Assembly: GCF_021310995.1 (NCBI RefSeq)
Contig: NZ_CP054151.1
Span: forward strand, 1,371,001 to 1,435,000
Origin: Agrobacterium vaccinii
Lineage (GTDB): Bacteria > Pseudomonadota > Alphaproteobacteria > Rhizobiales > Rhizobiaceae
Direction of reading: 5' to 3'
Length of the DNA stretch: 64,000 bases
Within the stretch, counting starts at the first letter, position 1; each line of letters starts with the position of its first letter. Below are positions 51,609 through 60,089 of the stretch, piece after piece. A program made the translations under genes and the position numbers. The notes under the pieces were generated by a model, which saw only the letters and a program-made list of their open reading frames with translations, made no database searches and was not told the DNA's origin.

Positions 51609-53606
51609 TCAGACCGGACGCATAAGCCCTGTTCGTGGCAGATAGCAGGGCTTCTCCACCCTGAATTTGTCGACCGGTGTGGGCCGACCAACGAAATAGC
51701 CCTGGACCTGATCGATGCCGAGTTCTTTCAGCAACGCCAGTTGCTCGGCTGTCTCGACACCCTCGACAAGAATCTTGTGGCCCCGATTGCGAATGAGGCC
51801 GATAATGTCCTTCAGCATCGCCTTGCCGCGCTGCGTATGGGCATCGTGCAAGAAGGATTTGTCGATCTTGACCGTATCGAAATCGATGAGCCGCAGCCAG
51901 GACAGTCCAGCAAAGCCGGTGCCGAAATCATCCAGCCAGATGCGAATGCCGAGCGTCTTGAGATCGCTGATGCAGTGAAGGACGTCGGAGTTCATGTTCA
52001 TCTCCAGCCCCTCGGTGATCTCAAAGGCCAGCCTGCCGCCCGCAACGCCGACATCCCCGAGAATAGCGGCGACCGATGTCGCGAAACCTGGGCTTTTCAG
52101 CTGGATCGGCGAAACATTGACGCTGACGATGGGCACGCAGTCGCTGCGAAGCACCTGCTGGCACGCGGTGCGAATGGCCCATAGGCCGAGATCCATGATG
52201 ACGCCAGTTCGCTCTGCAATCGGAATGAAAATGCTCGGCGGCACCATGGTTCCGTCCAAAAGCCGCAGGCGCATCAGCGATTCCGCACCATCGATCTGGC
52301 ACGATGAGAGGTTCTTGATCGGCTGATAGACGAGAGACACCAGATCCTTTTCGATAGCAATGTTCAGCAAAGCCGCAACATTTTCCGTATCGTCGCTGTT
52401 CAGCGGGTCTTTGGGGTCGAACAATTTAACGGTGTTACGCCCGTTTGCCTTGGCAAGATAAAGCGCGCGGTCCGCTTCGTTGATGAGGCGTTCAAGCTTC
52501 GGGTCCGGCTGGGGACGTGTGAAGGATGCGCCGACGCTCACCGTGATGACTGATGTTCCATCGCGGCGCCGCTCGTGTACCAGCGACATGTCTTCAACGG
52601 TCTGCCGCAACGTTTCCGCGATCTCTTCGATATCCCGGGCATTTCTGAAACGGGCCAATGCAATGAACTCTTCACCGCCATAACGCCCGATCACCGCATC
52701 GAAACGGCTCATGCTTTCCTGCAACGTCTGCGCCACCTGTATCAGGCACCGGTCACCTTCCTGGTGTCCATAAAAGTCGTTGTACTTTTTGAAGAAATCG
52801 ACGTCGATCAGGAAGACCGCAAAGTTGCGGTTCTCGTTTACCCATCCATCCCAGAGTTCGCGCAGCCTCGTGTCGATCGCCCTGCGATTTTCAAGGCCGG
52901 TCAGCGGATCGGTGTTCGAGAGATGCAGAAGCGCCTGGCCACGCTCTTCCGCCTGCTTTTGCTGCACCTTCGCTTCGATGGCATTGAGGAATACGCGATA
53001 GCGCTCTCGATTGAGGCGCAGGTTCACGTAGGACGTGAAGATGAAGCAGGAGAAATAGAATGTCCCGTTGGCGATCTGGTAATAGATGTCTTCGTGGATG
53101 TACCTCAGCGCGGCGAAATAGATCATCAGAACAAGGCTGGATGCAAACAGCGAGAGCGAGAAATTGAAGGTAAAGAACAGGTTGGCGCCCATCATGAAGA
53201 TGGCACCGAACACCATGTAATAGGACATGTTGACGGTGTAAGTCGTCATCATGGCAGGCATGACCCAGCCGATATAGCCGCAGATCAGCGCCGTTGCGCA
53301 GGCGATATCCATATGGTTGGTTTTGGCGTTGGCGCGGATTTGCATTTCCAGCGTCAGCAAAGCCGCGATGCCGACGACGAAACGCGCAAACATCGTGTGC
53401 GGTGCAACGTCCGGCACCAGCAAAATATCGGTGATCGAAAACAGCAGATAGATCGGCACGGCGATCCAAAGGCCCTGGCGTATCGCCTTGCGCCTTTTGA
53501 CATCGGCCTCTTCCAGGAAGATTTTCCGCAGAGCGTCCGAAGACTGCTTTTGCGTCTCATCCCCGATGAGATCAAGTTCAACCACATCCACTAAAGTGTG
53601 CGTCAT
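51609..53606 (-). CDS. Membrane-bound GGDEF-EAL cyclic-di-GMP enzyme
   Basis: A 665-residue protein from ATG 53606 (MTHTLVDVVELDLIG; GGAAAAG upstream). About five or six membrane helices (40-205) lead to a GGDEF domain with GRYGGEEFIAL, active in form, and an EAL domain in which the first motif is ESL; its other catalytic residues are kept (NVSP, EITEG, LDDFGTG, VKIDKSF, EGVET, Q in QVQGYF). The inhibitory I-site RxxD is not in the usual place (RFDA instead). It could make or break c-di-GMP. It is divergent from the methyltransferase gene. Confidence 0.88.
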   Translation of the reverse strand: MTHTLVDVVELDLIGDETQKQSSDALRKIFLEEADVKRRKAIRQGLWIAVPIYLLFSITDILLVPDVAPHTMFARFVVGIAALLTLEMQIRANAKTNHMDIACATALICGYIGWVMPAMMTTYTVNMSYYMVFGAIFMMGANLFFTFNFSLSLFASSLVLMIYFAALRYIHEDIYYQIANGTFYFSCFIFTSYVNLRLNRERYRVFLNAIEAKVQQKQAEERGQALLHLSNTDPLTGLENRRAIDTRLRELWDGWVNENRNFAVFLIDVDFFKKYNDFYGHQEGDRCLIQVAQTLQESMSRFDAVIGRYGGEEFIALARFRNARDIEEIAETLRQTVEDMSLVHERRRDGTSVITVSVGASFTRPQPDPKLERLINEADRALYLAKANGRNTVKLFDPKDPLNSDDTENVAALLNIAIEKDLVSLVYQPIKNLSSCQIDGAESLMRLRLLDGTMVPPSIFIPIAERTGVIMDLGLWAIRTACQQVLRSDCVPIVSVNVSPIQLKSPGFATSVAAILGDVGVAGGRLAFEITEGLEMNMNSDVLHCISDLKTLGIRIWLDDFGTGFAGLSWLRLIDFDTVKIDKSFLHDAHTQRGKAMLKDIIGLIRNRGHKILVEGVETAEQLALLKELGIDQVQGYFVGRPTPVDKFRVEKPCYLPRTGLMRPV

Positions 53607-53920
53607 GCACTTTTCCATAGGTTGCAATAATACTGTAAGTCGATTGTTTCCAGCGAAACAAATTTTATTGCCAGGTGCTGTTTCTTTACTCCCCTTCCGT
53701 TGCGGCCATCGGTGCATGGAGAGGTTGCAAGCCTGCGAAGAATGAATTGTATCCTTTTAAGTTTCTTTAAGAGCCGCGAAAAGTACAATCCAAATTGCGT
53801 TTACCTTAATAAAAAGTTTCCCGAAGACCCGTATATTTAAGGCTTTTGTCTCATTGACTTGGCACCCGTTTAAGTTTGAATTGTCTCAGAGTTAACAAGG
53901 CGTTAATCAGGAGAGTGTGT
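53607..53920. other. AT-rich divergent intergenic region (GGDEF-EAL / methyltransferase)
   Basis: A 314-base spacer, the most AT-rich in the window, with TTTAA runs at 53758-53772 and 53837-53874. It ends in a CtrA-type box (53892-53906) and the ribosome site of the methyltransferase gene. A weak open frame on the minus strand extends the GGDEF-EAL gene upstream to 53717 but lacks a ribosome site. I see no RNA gene. Confidence 0.5.
53892..53906. promoter_or_regulatory. CtrA-type box TTAA-N7-TTAA before the methyltransferase gene
   Basis: The bases read TTAACAAGGCGTTAA, a perfect full-site match ending two bases before the AGGAG ribosome site of the methyltransferase gene. At this place CtrA would probably repress, or the transcript would be very short-leadered. 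Only the match is seen. Confidence 0.5.
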
Positions 53921-54967
53921 GTGTCCCAATTTGTGAATAGAGAATTTGACGGCGAAAGTCTTATTACTCCAGATACAATATCGGCGGAGATATTCGGTGG
54001 GAGAAACAACAATTTTGAAGAGAAATTTGAAGTCGGAAAAGCAGAAATCGCCCTCATCCTTGGTATTGCGCACCAGCAATTTTTGAGTGGGCGTGCGCCG
54101 CAGCAAATTATACATGAAGTCGCCGGTAGACTGCATCAGATCAGAGAAAAATTCGACTCTGGCGTGTGGCGCGAGCTGATCCCGGTGGTTCAGGATCACC
54201 CGGTATCAGAATATTTCCTGCAAGATCCATTCACCTACTGGTCTCACGAAAAACCGCGTGGCTACTCCGGCGATGCGCAGTTGCTGGACTTCATCTACGG
54301 CCATCCAAGTGTGCAAGACCGGATTGCTGCCGCATCCCGCATCGGCGCTGCGCTCTACGAATATACGAAAGACGCGTCCTCCTCCGTCGCAGTTAGAGAG
54401 CGCCGCGATATTCTGACGAAGCATGTCGATGATCTCGCTGCAAAGCACGGGCCCGACACGGAAATTCTGACGATTGCGGCGGGACATCTTCGTGAGGCCA
54501 ACCAGTCCACAGCGCTTGCCAATGGCGCGATCAAACGCTGGGTCGCGTTGGATCAGGACCCGCTCAGCATCGGCGCCATCACCCGCGACTTCAGCGGCTC
54601 CTGCATCGAAGCGATCGATGGCTCCGTGCGCGGCATTCTGGCCGGACGCCATGAACTGGGTCAGTTCGATTTCGTCTACGCGGCAGGCCTCTACGATTAT
54701 CTGGTCGACAAGGTTTCGATCAAACTGACGCAGCGCTGCCTCGATATGCTCAAGCCCGGCGGCACATTCCTGTTTGCCAACTTCTCGCAGGATATCGGCG
54801 TGGACGGTTATATGGAAACCTTCATGAACTGGGCACTGCTTCTGCGCACCGAAGAAGACATGTGGAACATCATCAACGCCAGCGCCGATCCCTCGGCCAT
54901 CGAAGCAGAAGTCTTCTTCGGCGAGAACCGCAATATCGTCTATGGCATTATCCGCAAAAAGGGCTGA
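53921..54967 (+). CDS. SAM-dependent methyltransferase, PhcB-like
   Basis: A 348-residue class I methyltransferase. GTG 53921 is chosen because AGGAG lies seven bases upstream. The N-terminal helical half includes QDPFTYWSHEKPRGYSGDAQLLDFIYG, a block I associate with the PhcB-like group that methylates 3-hydroxy fatty acids to make the Ralstonia quorum signal 3-OH-PAME. The SAM-binding part shows ILTIAAGHLREA (degenerate glycine loop), FDFVYAAGLYDYL and LDMLKPGGTFLFANF. No PhcS/PhcR two-component genes are adjacent. Function as a signal synthase is therefore only a possibility; a terminator follows it, so it is monocistronic. Confidence 0.7.
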   Translation: MSQFVNREFDGESLITPDTISAEIFGGRNNNFEEKFEVGKAEIALILGIAHQQFLSGRAPQQIIHEVAGRLHQIREKFDSGVWRELIPVVQDHPVSEYFLQDPFTYWSHEKPRGYSGDAQLLDFIYGHPSVQDRIAAASRIGAALYEYTKDASSSVAVRERRDILTKHVDDLAAKHGPDTEILTIAAGHLREANQSTALANGAIKRWVALDQDPLSIGAITRDFSGSCIEAIDGSVRGILAGRHELGQFDFVYAAGLYDYLVDKVSIKLTQRCLDMLKPGGTFLFANFSQDIGVDGYMETFMNWALLLRTEEDMWNIINASADPSAIEAEVFFGENRNIVYGIIRKKG

Positions 54968-54986
54968 TTTCCAGCGACTTCAGACG

Positions 54987-55017
54987 TTGCGCTGCCCACT
55001 GATGGCAGCGCAAATTT
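54987..55017 (+). terminator. Intrinsic terminator after the methyltransferase gene
   Basis: A ten-base-pair stem TTGCGCTGCC / GGCAGCGCAA with a seven-base loop, followed by ATTTC, begins 20 bases after the stop. The U-run is short but the stem is strong. Confidence 0.75.
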
Positions 55018-55094
55018 CATGATGCAAGGCGATTCCATTTGATGTCGAAAGGCATTAAAGCATTCTATGAAGTGGCATGCCTTTGGAGTGCATC

Positions 55095-55916
55095 ATGGAA
55101 AACAAGCGATATTATTCGGATTTCGGCGGGCTTCCCGGCCAGACAGAACTTCTTTCAAGCAAAGCGACATTTACGACCGCCTATGCCGTCATTCCAAAGC
55201 GGGTGATGTCTGATATCGTCACCAGCGTGCTGCCGCACTGGAACGATACGCGTGCCTGGATCATCTCCCGACCGATGACCGGTTTTTCCGAGACTTTCGC
55301 GCAATATGTCATGGAAGTTCTGCCCGGCGGCGGCAGCGACAAGCCAGAGCCGGATGCCCGTGCACAGGCGGCGATCTTCGTGGTCGATGGTGAAATGTCC
55401 ATCGAACATGACGGACAAAAACATCCAATGCGGGCAGGGTCCTTCGCCTATATTCCTGCGGGACACGCGTGGGCGCTGCGCGGTGAAGGGTCGAGCCCCG
55501 TCAAGTTCCACTGGGTCAGGAAAGTCTTTGACGTCGTGGAGGGTCTGGAGTTGCCGCCCGCCATTTTCACGCACGAAGATGAGCACGAGCTTTCTGCCAT
55601 GCCGGAAACGGATGGCAAATGGGCGACCACACGCTTCATCGACCCTGCCGACGGTCGCTACGACATGCACCTCAACATCGTCACCTTTGAACCCGGTGCG
55701 ACCATTCCCTTCATGGAAACCCATGTGATGGAGCACGGCCTTTTCGTGCTGGAAGGCAAGGCGGTTTACCGACTCAACAATGACTGGGTGGAAGTCGAGG
55801 CCGGAGATTTCATGTGGCTGCGGGCGTTCTGCCCACAGGCCTGCTATGCGGGCGGGCCGGGCCGGTTCCGCTACCTGCTGTATAAAGATGTGAACCGCCA
55901 CGTTAAGCTTTGGTAA
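55095..55916 (+). CDS. allE: (S)-ureidoglycine aminohydrolase-like bicupin
   Basis: A 273-residue two-cupin protein from ATG 55095 (MENKRYYSDFGGLPGQTELL; GGAG seven bases upstream, rather than the ATG at 55077). Motifs of the AllE/YlbA family are visible: AYAVIPKRVMSDIVTSVLPHWNDTRAWIISRPMTGFSETFAQY, the first cupin around FAYIPAGHAWALRG, and the second with PGATIPFMETHVMEHGLFVLEGKAVYRLNNDW and AGDFMWLRAFCPQACYAGG. AllE releases ammonia from ureidoglycine in purine (allantoin) breakdown. No other purine-degradation gene is nearby. Confidence 0.88.
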   Translation: MENKRYYSDFGGLPGQTELLSSKATFTTAYAVIPKRVMSDIVTSVLPHWNDTRAWIISRPMTGFSETFAQYVMEVLPGGGSDKPEPDARAQAAIFVVDGEMSIEHDGQKHPMRAGSFAYIPAGHAWALRGEGSSPVKFHWVRKVFDVVEGLELPPAIFTHEDEHELSAMPETDGKWATTRFIDPADGRYDMHLNIVTFEPGATIPFMETHVMEHGLFVLEGKAVYRLNNDWVEVEAGDFMWLRAFCPQACYAGGPGRFRYLLYKDVNRHVKLW

Positions 55917-56066
55917 TTTGCTTTTGCTCGCAATTGCGTAAAACTGCTTCTGGCACCGCGCAATGAGAGATATCCGGCCTTAAACCATTGGGGCTGTTTC
56001 GATGCCGGTTTTCGCGAATTTCTCCATCGCGGGAGCCGCCCGATTTTGCAAATTCGAGACCATGCC

Positions 56067-57521
56067 ATGACGCAGTCCATTGATGCAGACATCTTCAATC
56101 TCGCCCCTGTTGCCATGTGGATCGAAGACTTCTCGGGCGTAAAGCGTCAGTTCGATCTCTGGCGGCAGCAAGGCGTGACGGATCTCCGGGCATTTCTGTG
56201 CGAAGACCTGTCCCGCGTTCAGGCATGCTCGCAGAAGATACGGGTGCTGAAGGTCAACGAGAAGACGCTCGAACTCTTTGCAGCCCGTGATTTTGACCAC
56301 CTGATCGCTAATCTGCACCGCGTCTTTCGCGACGATATGCTGGAAAGCCACATTACCGAACTGGAAGCGCTGTGGCAGGGAAAAGCCCGCTTCTCTAGCC
56401 ATGCCGTGAATTACTCATTGAGTGGCCAGCGGCTGGATATCCAGTTGCGCGGCGCGATCATTCCCGGCCATGAAGATACGCTGGACCGCATCCTCATCAC
56501 CACCGAGGACGTAACGGAGCGCGAGGAAGCAAGACGGCTGGAACAGACCAACCGGCGTTACGCCGAGGGCATGTTCGAACATTCGCCTGTGTCGCTCTGG
56601 GTCGAAGACTTCAGCCACATCAAGCGCCTGATCGACGATATCAAAAGTCGGGGCATTATGGACTTCCGCGTTTTCATGGATGTGCATCCCGAATTCGTGC
56701 GTCAATGCATGAGCGAAATTCGCGTGGTCGAGGTGAACAAAGCCACGCTCGATCTTTTCTGCGCACCGGATGAGCAAACGCTGATGCGGCGTCTGGGTGA
56801 TGTGTTTCGCGACGAGATGGACAAGCCGTTTCGAGAGCAGCTGATCGATCTGTGGCACGGCAATCTGTTCCAGCAGCGTGAGGTCATCAACTACGCGCTC
56901 GACGGGTCGGAGCGTCACCTGTTGCTGCACTTCTCGGTCTTCCCTGGCCATGAGAATGACTGGTCACTTGTGCAGGTGGCACTAACGGATATTACGGCAC
57001 GCAAGAAGGCCGAGGCCTATCTCGAATATCTTGGCAAGCACGATGTGCTGACCAAGCTTTACAATCGCGCTTTCTATTCGGATGAATTGAACCGTCTGGA
57101 GCGCAACAGCCTGCGGCCCGTCTCTGCCGTCATCATCGACCTCAACGCGTTGAAGATTGCCAATGACACGCTGGGCCACGATGCAGGCGATAAATTGCTG
57201 CGCAGGTTGGGTGAAGTTCTGAACGGTGTGGTGGCGGCCCCCAACCACGCAGCGCGCATTGGCGGCGATGAGTTTGCCATCTTGATGCCCGGTGCCGACA
57301 AGCAGGCAGCAGCCACCATGGTGGATACCATATTCGAACTGTTGAAGATCAACAATCAGTTCTATTCCAATGCGCCACTTGGCATATCGGTGGGCGTCGC
57401 GACCAGCGAACAAGGCGAGACGCTGGAGGCGATGGTCAAGCGCGCCGATATCAACATGTACGAGCAGAAGAAGGCGCATTACGCCAACGATGCGCTCCGC
57501 TCCAAATCAGCAGGCATATGA
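56067..57521 (+). CDS. Diguanylate cyclase with a tandem-duplicated sensory domain
   Basis: A 484-residue cytosolic protein. Two homologous PAS-like modules (about 10-165 and 180-310) each start with a (A/S)PV(A/S)(L/M)W(I/V)EDFS motif and share VNxxTLxLF and VFRD; they look like an internal duplication. The GGDEF domain (about 325-475) has an active site RIGGDEFAIL and the conserved NDTLGHDAGD, so c-di-GMP synthesis is expected; no RxxD inhibitory site precedes it. Start chosen at ATG 56067 (MTQSIDAD) though the ribosome site is poor. Signal sensed is unknown. Confidence 0.87.
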   Translation: MTQSIDADIFNLAPVAMWIEDFSGVKRQFDLWRQQGVTDLRAFLCEDLSRVQACSQKIRVLKVNEKTLELFAARDFDHLIANLHRVFRDDMLESHITELEALWQGKARFSSHAVNYSLSGQRLDIQLRGAIIPGHEDTLDRILITTEDVTEREEARRLEQTNRRYAEGMFEHSPVSLWVEDFSHIKRLIDDIKSRGIMDFRVFMDVHPEFVRQCMSEIRVVEVNKATLDLFCAPDEQTLMRRLGDVFRDEMDKPFREQLIDLWHGNLFQQREVINYALDGSERHLLLHFSVFPGHENDWSLVQVALTDITARKKAEAYLEYLGKHDVLTKLYNRAFYSDELNRLERNSLRPVSAVIIDLNALKIANDTLGHDAGDKLLRRLGEVLNGVVAAPNHAARIGGDEFAILMPGADKQAAATMVDTIFELLKINNQFYSNAPLGISVGVATSEQGETLEAMVKRADINMYEQKKAHYANDALRSKSAGI

Positions 57522-57523
57522 AA

Positions 57524-57548
57524 CGCGCCCTGACAAAGCCAGAGCGCG
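57524..57548. terminator. Hairpin between the convergent cyclase and glycanase genes
   Basis: CGCGC pairs with GCGCG and, after one mismatch, CTG with CAG, around a seven-base loop. It lies directly between two convergent stops (57521 and 57557). No clear U-run, so termination strength is uncertain. Confidence 0.4.
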
Positions 57549-57556
57549 GGATTTCA

Positions 57557-58993
57557 TCAAACCAGAAGATTGTCGGCGCTGGCCGTCGTCGCTGCTGCGG
57601 TTGCTGCATGATCGTTGATAGAATAGGCGTGGATGTAGTCGATCTTCATCTCGGAGCCATTCGGCAGCCCGGTTGAAGGTGTACCCGCGATGCCGCCAAC
57701 AGCGAGATTGACGAGCATGTACATGGGATCGTGCATATCGGCGGGCGTATCGATCTGGGCTACGGCCACATCGTCGAAGTACCAGGTAATGTGGTCCTCC
57801 TCCCATAGCAGCCCGTATTTGTGAAACCCTTCGGTGCTGCCCACCGTGACATTGTTGATGGTGGATGTCTGCTGGCCGGACGCGTTGGAGTGCGCCGACA
57901 GGATCAGCGTATTCGGGTTCTGCCCGCGCATTTCGATGACATCGATCTCAGGCGGCCAGCGCCCATCCTCCGGCAGCAACCAGAAAGCAGGCCAAACGCC
58001 CTGATCGCTCGGCATATCGGCACGTATTTCGAAGTAGCCATAGGTCTGTGAAAACGACGGGTGGGTGGTCAGCATGCCGGACGTGTAGTCATATCCGTTC
58101 ACGGCATCGGAAATGGCATCAGGCGTCGGCGCGGCCTTGATTGTCAGAACGCCGTTTTGCACCGAAAACGGATTGACCGAAGAGGTCGGCTGATAGGCGG
58201 GGTTGATGTACCACTGCTTTTCCGAATTGGTGTGCAGGCTGCCGCCTTCCTCACCCGACCACCAGAACTTCGGTTCCCAGACGCCGGACTGGCCGTTGCT
58301 CAACGACAGAGAGTTGAACTCGTCGGCAAAGGTGCTGGTCAGTTGCGACCGGTCGAGTGTGAGCCTGAACTGGTCCGCAGAGAGATCGTTGGCCGTTTTG
58401 TTGGCCAGAACGACGCTTTCACCATTGTCGAAATTCAGCCAGAGATCTGAGCCCTTTTGCGTGGAGGCACTCAACAGGTTATCGAAGGAGGTTACCCCGT
58501 AACCATCGAGACGAATGAAGTCGTCAGCGCCAAAATCAGTGATGAGGTCGGTGCCGTTTCCCTTGGCGAAGACGAAAGTGTCGGCACCGCCGCCGCCTTT
58601 CAGCACGTCATTGCCAGCGCCGCCATCGATCGTCTGTTTGCCGGAGCCACCGCTGATGATGTTGTCGAGGCTGTTGCCAAACGCATTGCGACCGTCACCG
58701 GTTACGATCAGATTTTCAATGTTGTCGGGAAGTGTGTAGCTCATCCAAGTGTTGATGGTGTCGATACCCTGTCCGGGCGCTTCCACCGCGCGGTTGATGG
58801 TGGAATAGAGGTAGTAGATGTCGTCGCCGGTGCCGCCATGCATGGTAACGTTGACGCCGCTATCGCCCCACATGGAATCGTTTTTTGCGGTGCCGTAGAG
58901 GTTGGGGCCTGAACCCGTTGCCGAGAAAAAGCCGGTGGATGTGTCGCTATAATAGAGCGGCTTTCCAAGAGCATTCATGATCGAATTCGCCAT
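57557..58993 (-). CDS. Secreted RTX-type glycoside hydrolase family 16 endoglycanase (ExsH/ExoK-like)
   Basis: A 478-residue enzyme from ATG 58993 (caggag ribosome site). Residues about 50-165 hold RTX calcium-binding repeats (GGTGDDIYYL, GGAGNDVLKGGGGADTF, DFGADDFIRLDG); 221-465 form a GH16 domain with catalytic motif EIDVIE (349-354, nucleophile Glu349 and acid/base Glu354). No Sec signal is visible, so type I secretion through a PrsDE-like exporter is expected, as for Sinorhizobium ExsH, which trims succinoglycan. The repeats precede rather than follow the catalytic domain, and the C-terminal tail ATAAATTASADNLLV may carry the export signal. Confidence 0.88.
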   Translation of the reverse strand: MANSIMNALGKPLYYSDTSTGFFSATGSGPNLYGTAKNDSMWGDSGVNVTMHGGTGDDIYYLYSTINRAVEAPGQGIDTINTWMSYTLPDNIENLIVTGDGRNAFGNSLDNIISGGSGKQTIDGGAGNDVLKGGGGADTFVFAKGNGTDLITDFGADDFIRLDGYGVTSFDNLLSASTQKGSDLWLNFDNGESVVLANKTANDLSADQFRLTLDRSQLTSTFADEFNSLSLSNGQSGVWEPKFWWSGEEGGSLHTNSEKQWYINPAYQPTSSVNPFSVQNGVLTIKAAPTPDAISDAVNGYDYTSGMLTTHPSFSQTYGYFEIRADMPSDQGVWPAFWLLPEDGRWPPEIDVIEMRGQNPNTLILSAHSNASGQQTSTINNVTVGSTEGFHKYGLLWEEDHITWYFDDVAVAQIDTPADMHDPMYMLVNLAVGGIAGTPSTGLPNGSEMKIDYIHAYSINDHAATAAATTASADNLLV

Positions 58994-59169
58994 CGACTTA
59001 TCTCCTGTTAAAACTGTCCTCCCCGACAATTCCTCCAGTCGCAAGTGTACCAGCGATGCCGCCGTGCTTTGTGGCGGAAATGAGAATAATCGCGCCAGAG
59101 ACCCTGCGAAAAGTCAGGGGTACATGGCGCGATGAAAGTTTGGTCAGTGGTGTGTGGAGGCAGACGTGG

Positions 59170-59964
59170 TCACTCTGGAAGGGTGATGTCCAGCGCCGCG
59201 ATGTTGCCCCATGTGGCGCGAATGGATGTCTGGCCCGTCAGGCGCACCAACCCGCAAAGGCTGCCGGTCGTTACCACTTGGCCACGCTTCAAACCACCCA
59301 GATGGTCGAGCGGCGCATTGGCATAGGCCAGCAACGGCGCGACAGCATCGGCCTGCGGATGCATTGGAGTGGCGGCTAGAACCACGTCGCCATCGAATTC
59401 CACGACAAGCGTTGGAAGCGTGGCGTCCTCATTGGCAACGCGGGTTATGATGGCGCTGTCGATTTCCGGCCCCAAGACGAAGGAATGATTTCCGAGACGG
59501 TCTGCGAGGTGCAGCGGGAAGGGGGCATTTGTTTCCTCCACGATACGATAGCTCACCAGTTCGGCACCCAGATGCACCGATGCGACATGCGACTGGATAT
59601 CGTCCCTTGTATAGTCCTTGCCCGTTTCGGGTGCCGGAATGTCATCGGAGAGCACGAAACATATCTCGATTTCGACGCCGACCGCTCCGGTTTTCGGAAC
59701 CGCAAGTGTGCTCTGTGCAGCTAAATCGTAAACATCGAGCAATGGCGCCGCTATAGCGCGGTTGTTGTTGAACCCGACTTTCCAGCCACTGACGTCCTTG
59801 CCGATAGCCGCGGCTGCGATGGCTTGTGCAGCCATGGCTGTCTCGAGCGTATCGGGCACGAGGCCGCTGCTTTCCAGCTTGGAAACGCTGAGGGACGACT
59901 GCTGATTTTCAGCCTCGGCGAGAATAGCGCCAAGTTGTATGTTTGCGGCTGTCATCGTTGTCAT
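59170..59964 (-). CDS. 2-keto-4-pentenoate hydratase / fumarylacetoacetase-fold protein
   Basis: A 264-residue member of the MhpD-like branch of the FAH superfamily. ATG 59964 (MTTMTAANIQLGAIL) has GGGAGGG upstream. Features: WKVGFNNNRAI, VGVEIEICFVLSDDIP, VHLGAELVSYRIVEETNAP and TTGSLCGLVRLTGQ, typical of the hydratase/decarboxylase group with a metal-binding Glu pair (VEIEICF). It probably hydrates or decarboxylates a 2-keto acid from aromatic catabolism. It stands alone between the glycanase and a citrate synthase homologue; the substrate is not readable. Confidence 0.8.
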   Translation of the reverse strand: MTTMTAANIQLGAILAEAENQQSSLSVSKLESSGLVPDTLETAMAAQAIAAAAIGKDVSGWKVGFNNNRAIAAPLLDVYDLAAQSTLAVPKTGAVGVEIEICFVLSDDIPAPETGKDYTRDDIQSHVASVHLGAELVSYRIVEETNAPFPLHLADRLGNHSFVLGPEIDSAIITRVANEDATLPTLVVEFDGDVVLAATPMHPQADAVAPLLAYANAPLDHLGGLKRGQVVTTGSLCGLVRLTGQTSIRATWGNIAALDITLPE

Positions 59965-60089
59965 GCAACACCCTCCCGTAACGTCAGATAGGGGAGATTT
60001 AATTGCAGTCATTTGCGATGCTGGCAAGTGAAGCGCCCTGGCGAAACTTCGATTTGGAGCGTCTTCAACATATATTCAGTATAAAACAA

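Noticed and set aside
52575..53594. 339-codon plus-strand frame opposite the GGDEF-EAL gene
   Set aside because: Antisense shadow, His/Gln/Glu-rich without domain; the opposite strand has intact catalytic motifs.
53758..53772. TTAA-N6-TTAA in the GGDEF-EAL / methyltransferase spacer as another CtrA box
   Set aside because: Spacing is six, not seven, bases, so it does not meet the full-site rule in an AT-rich stretch where chance matches are common.
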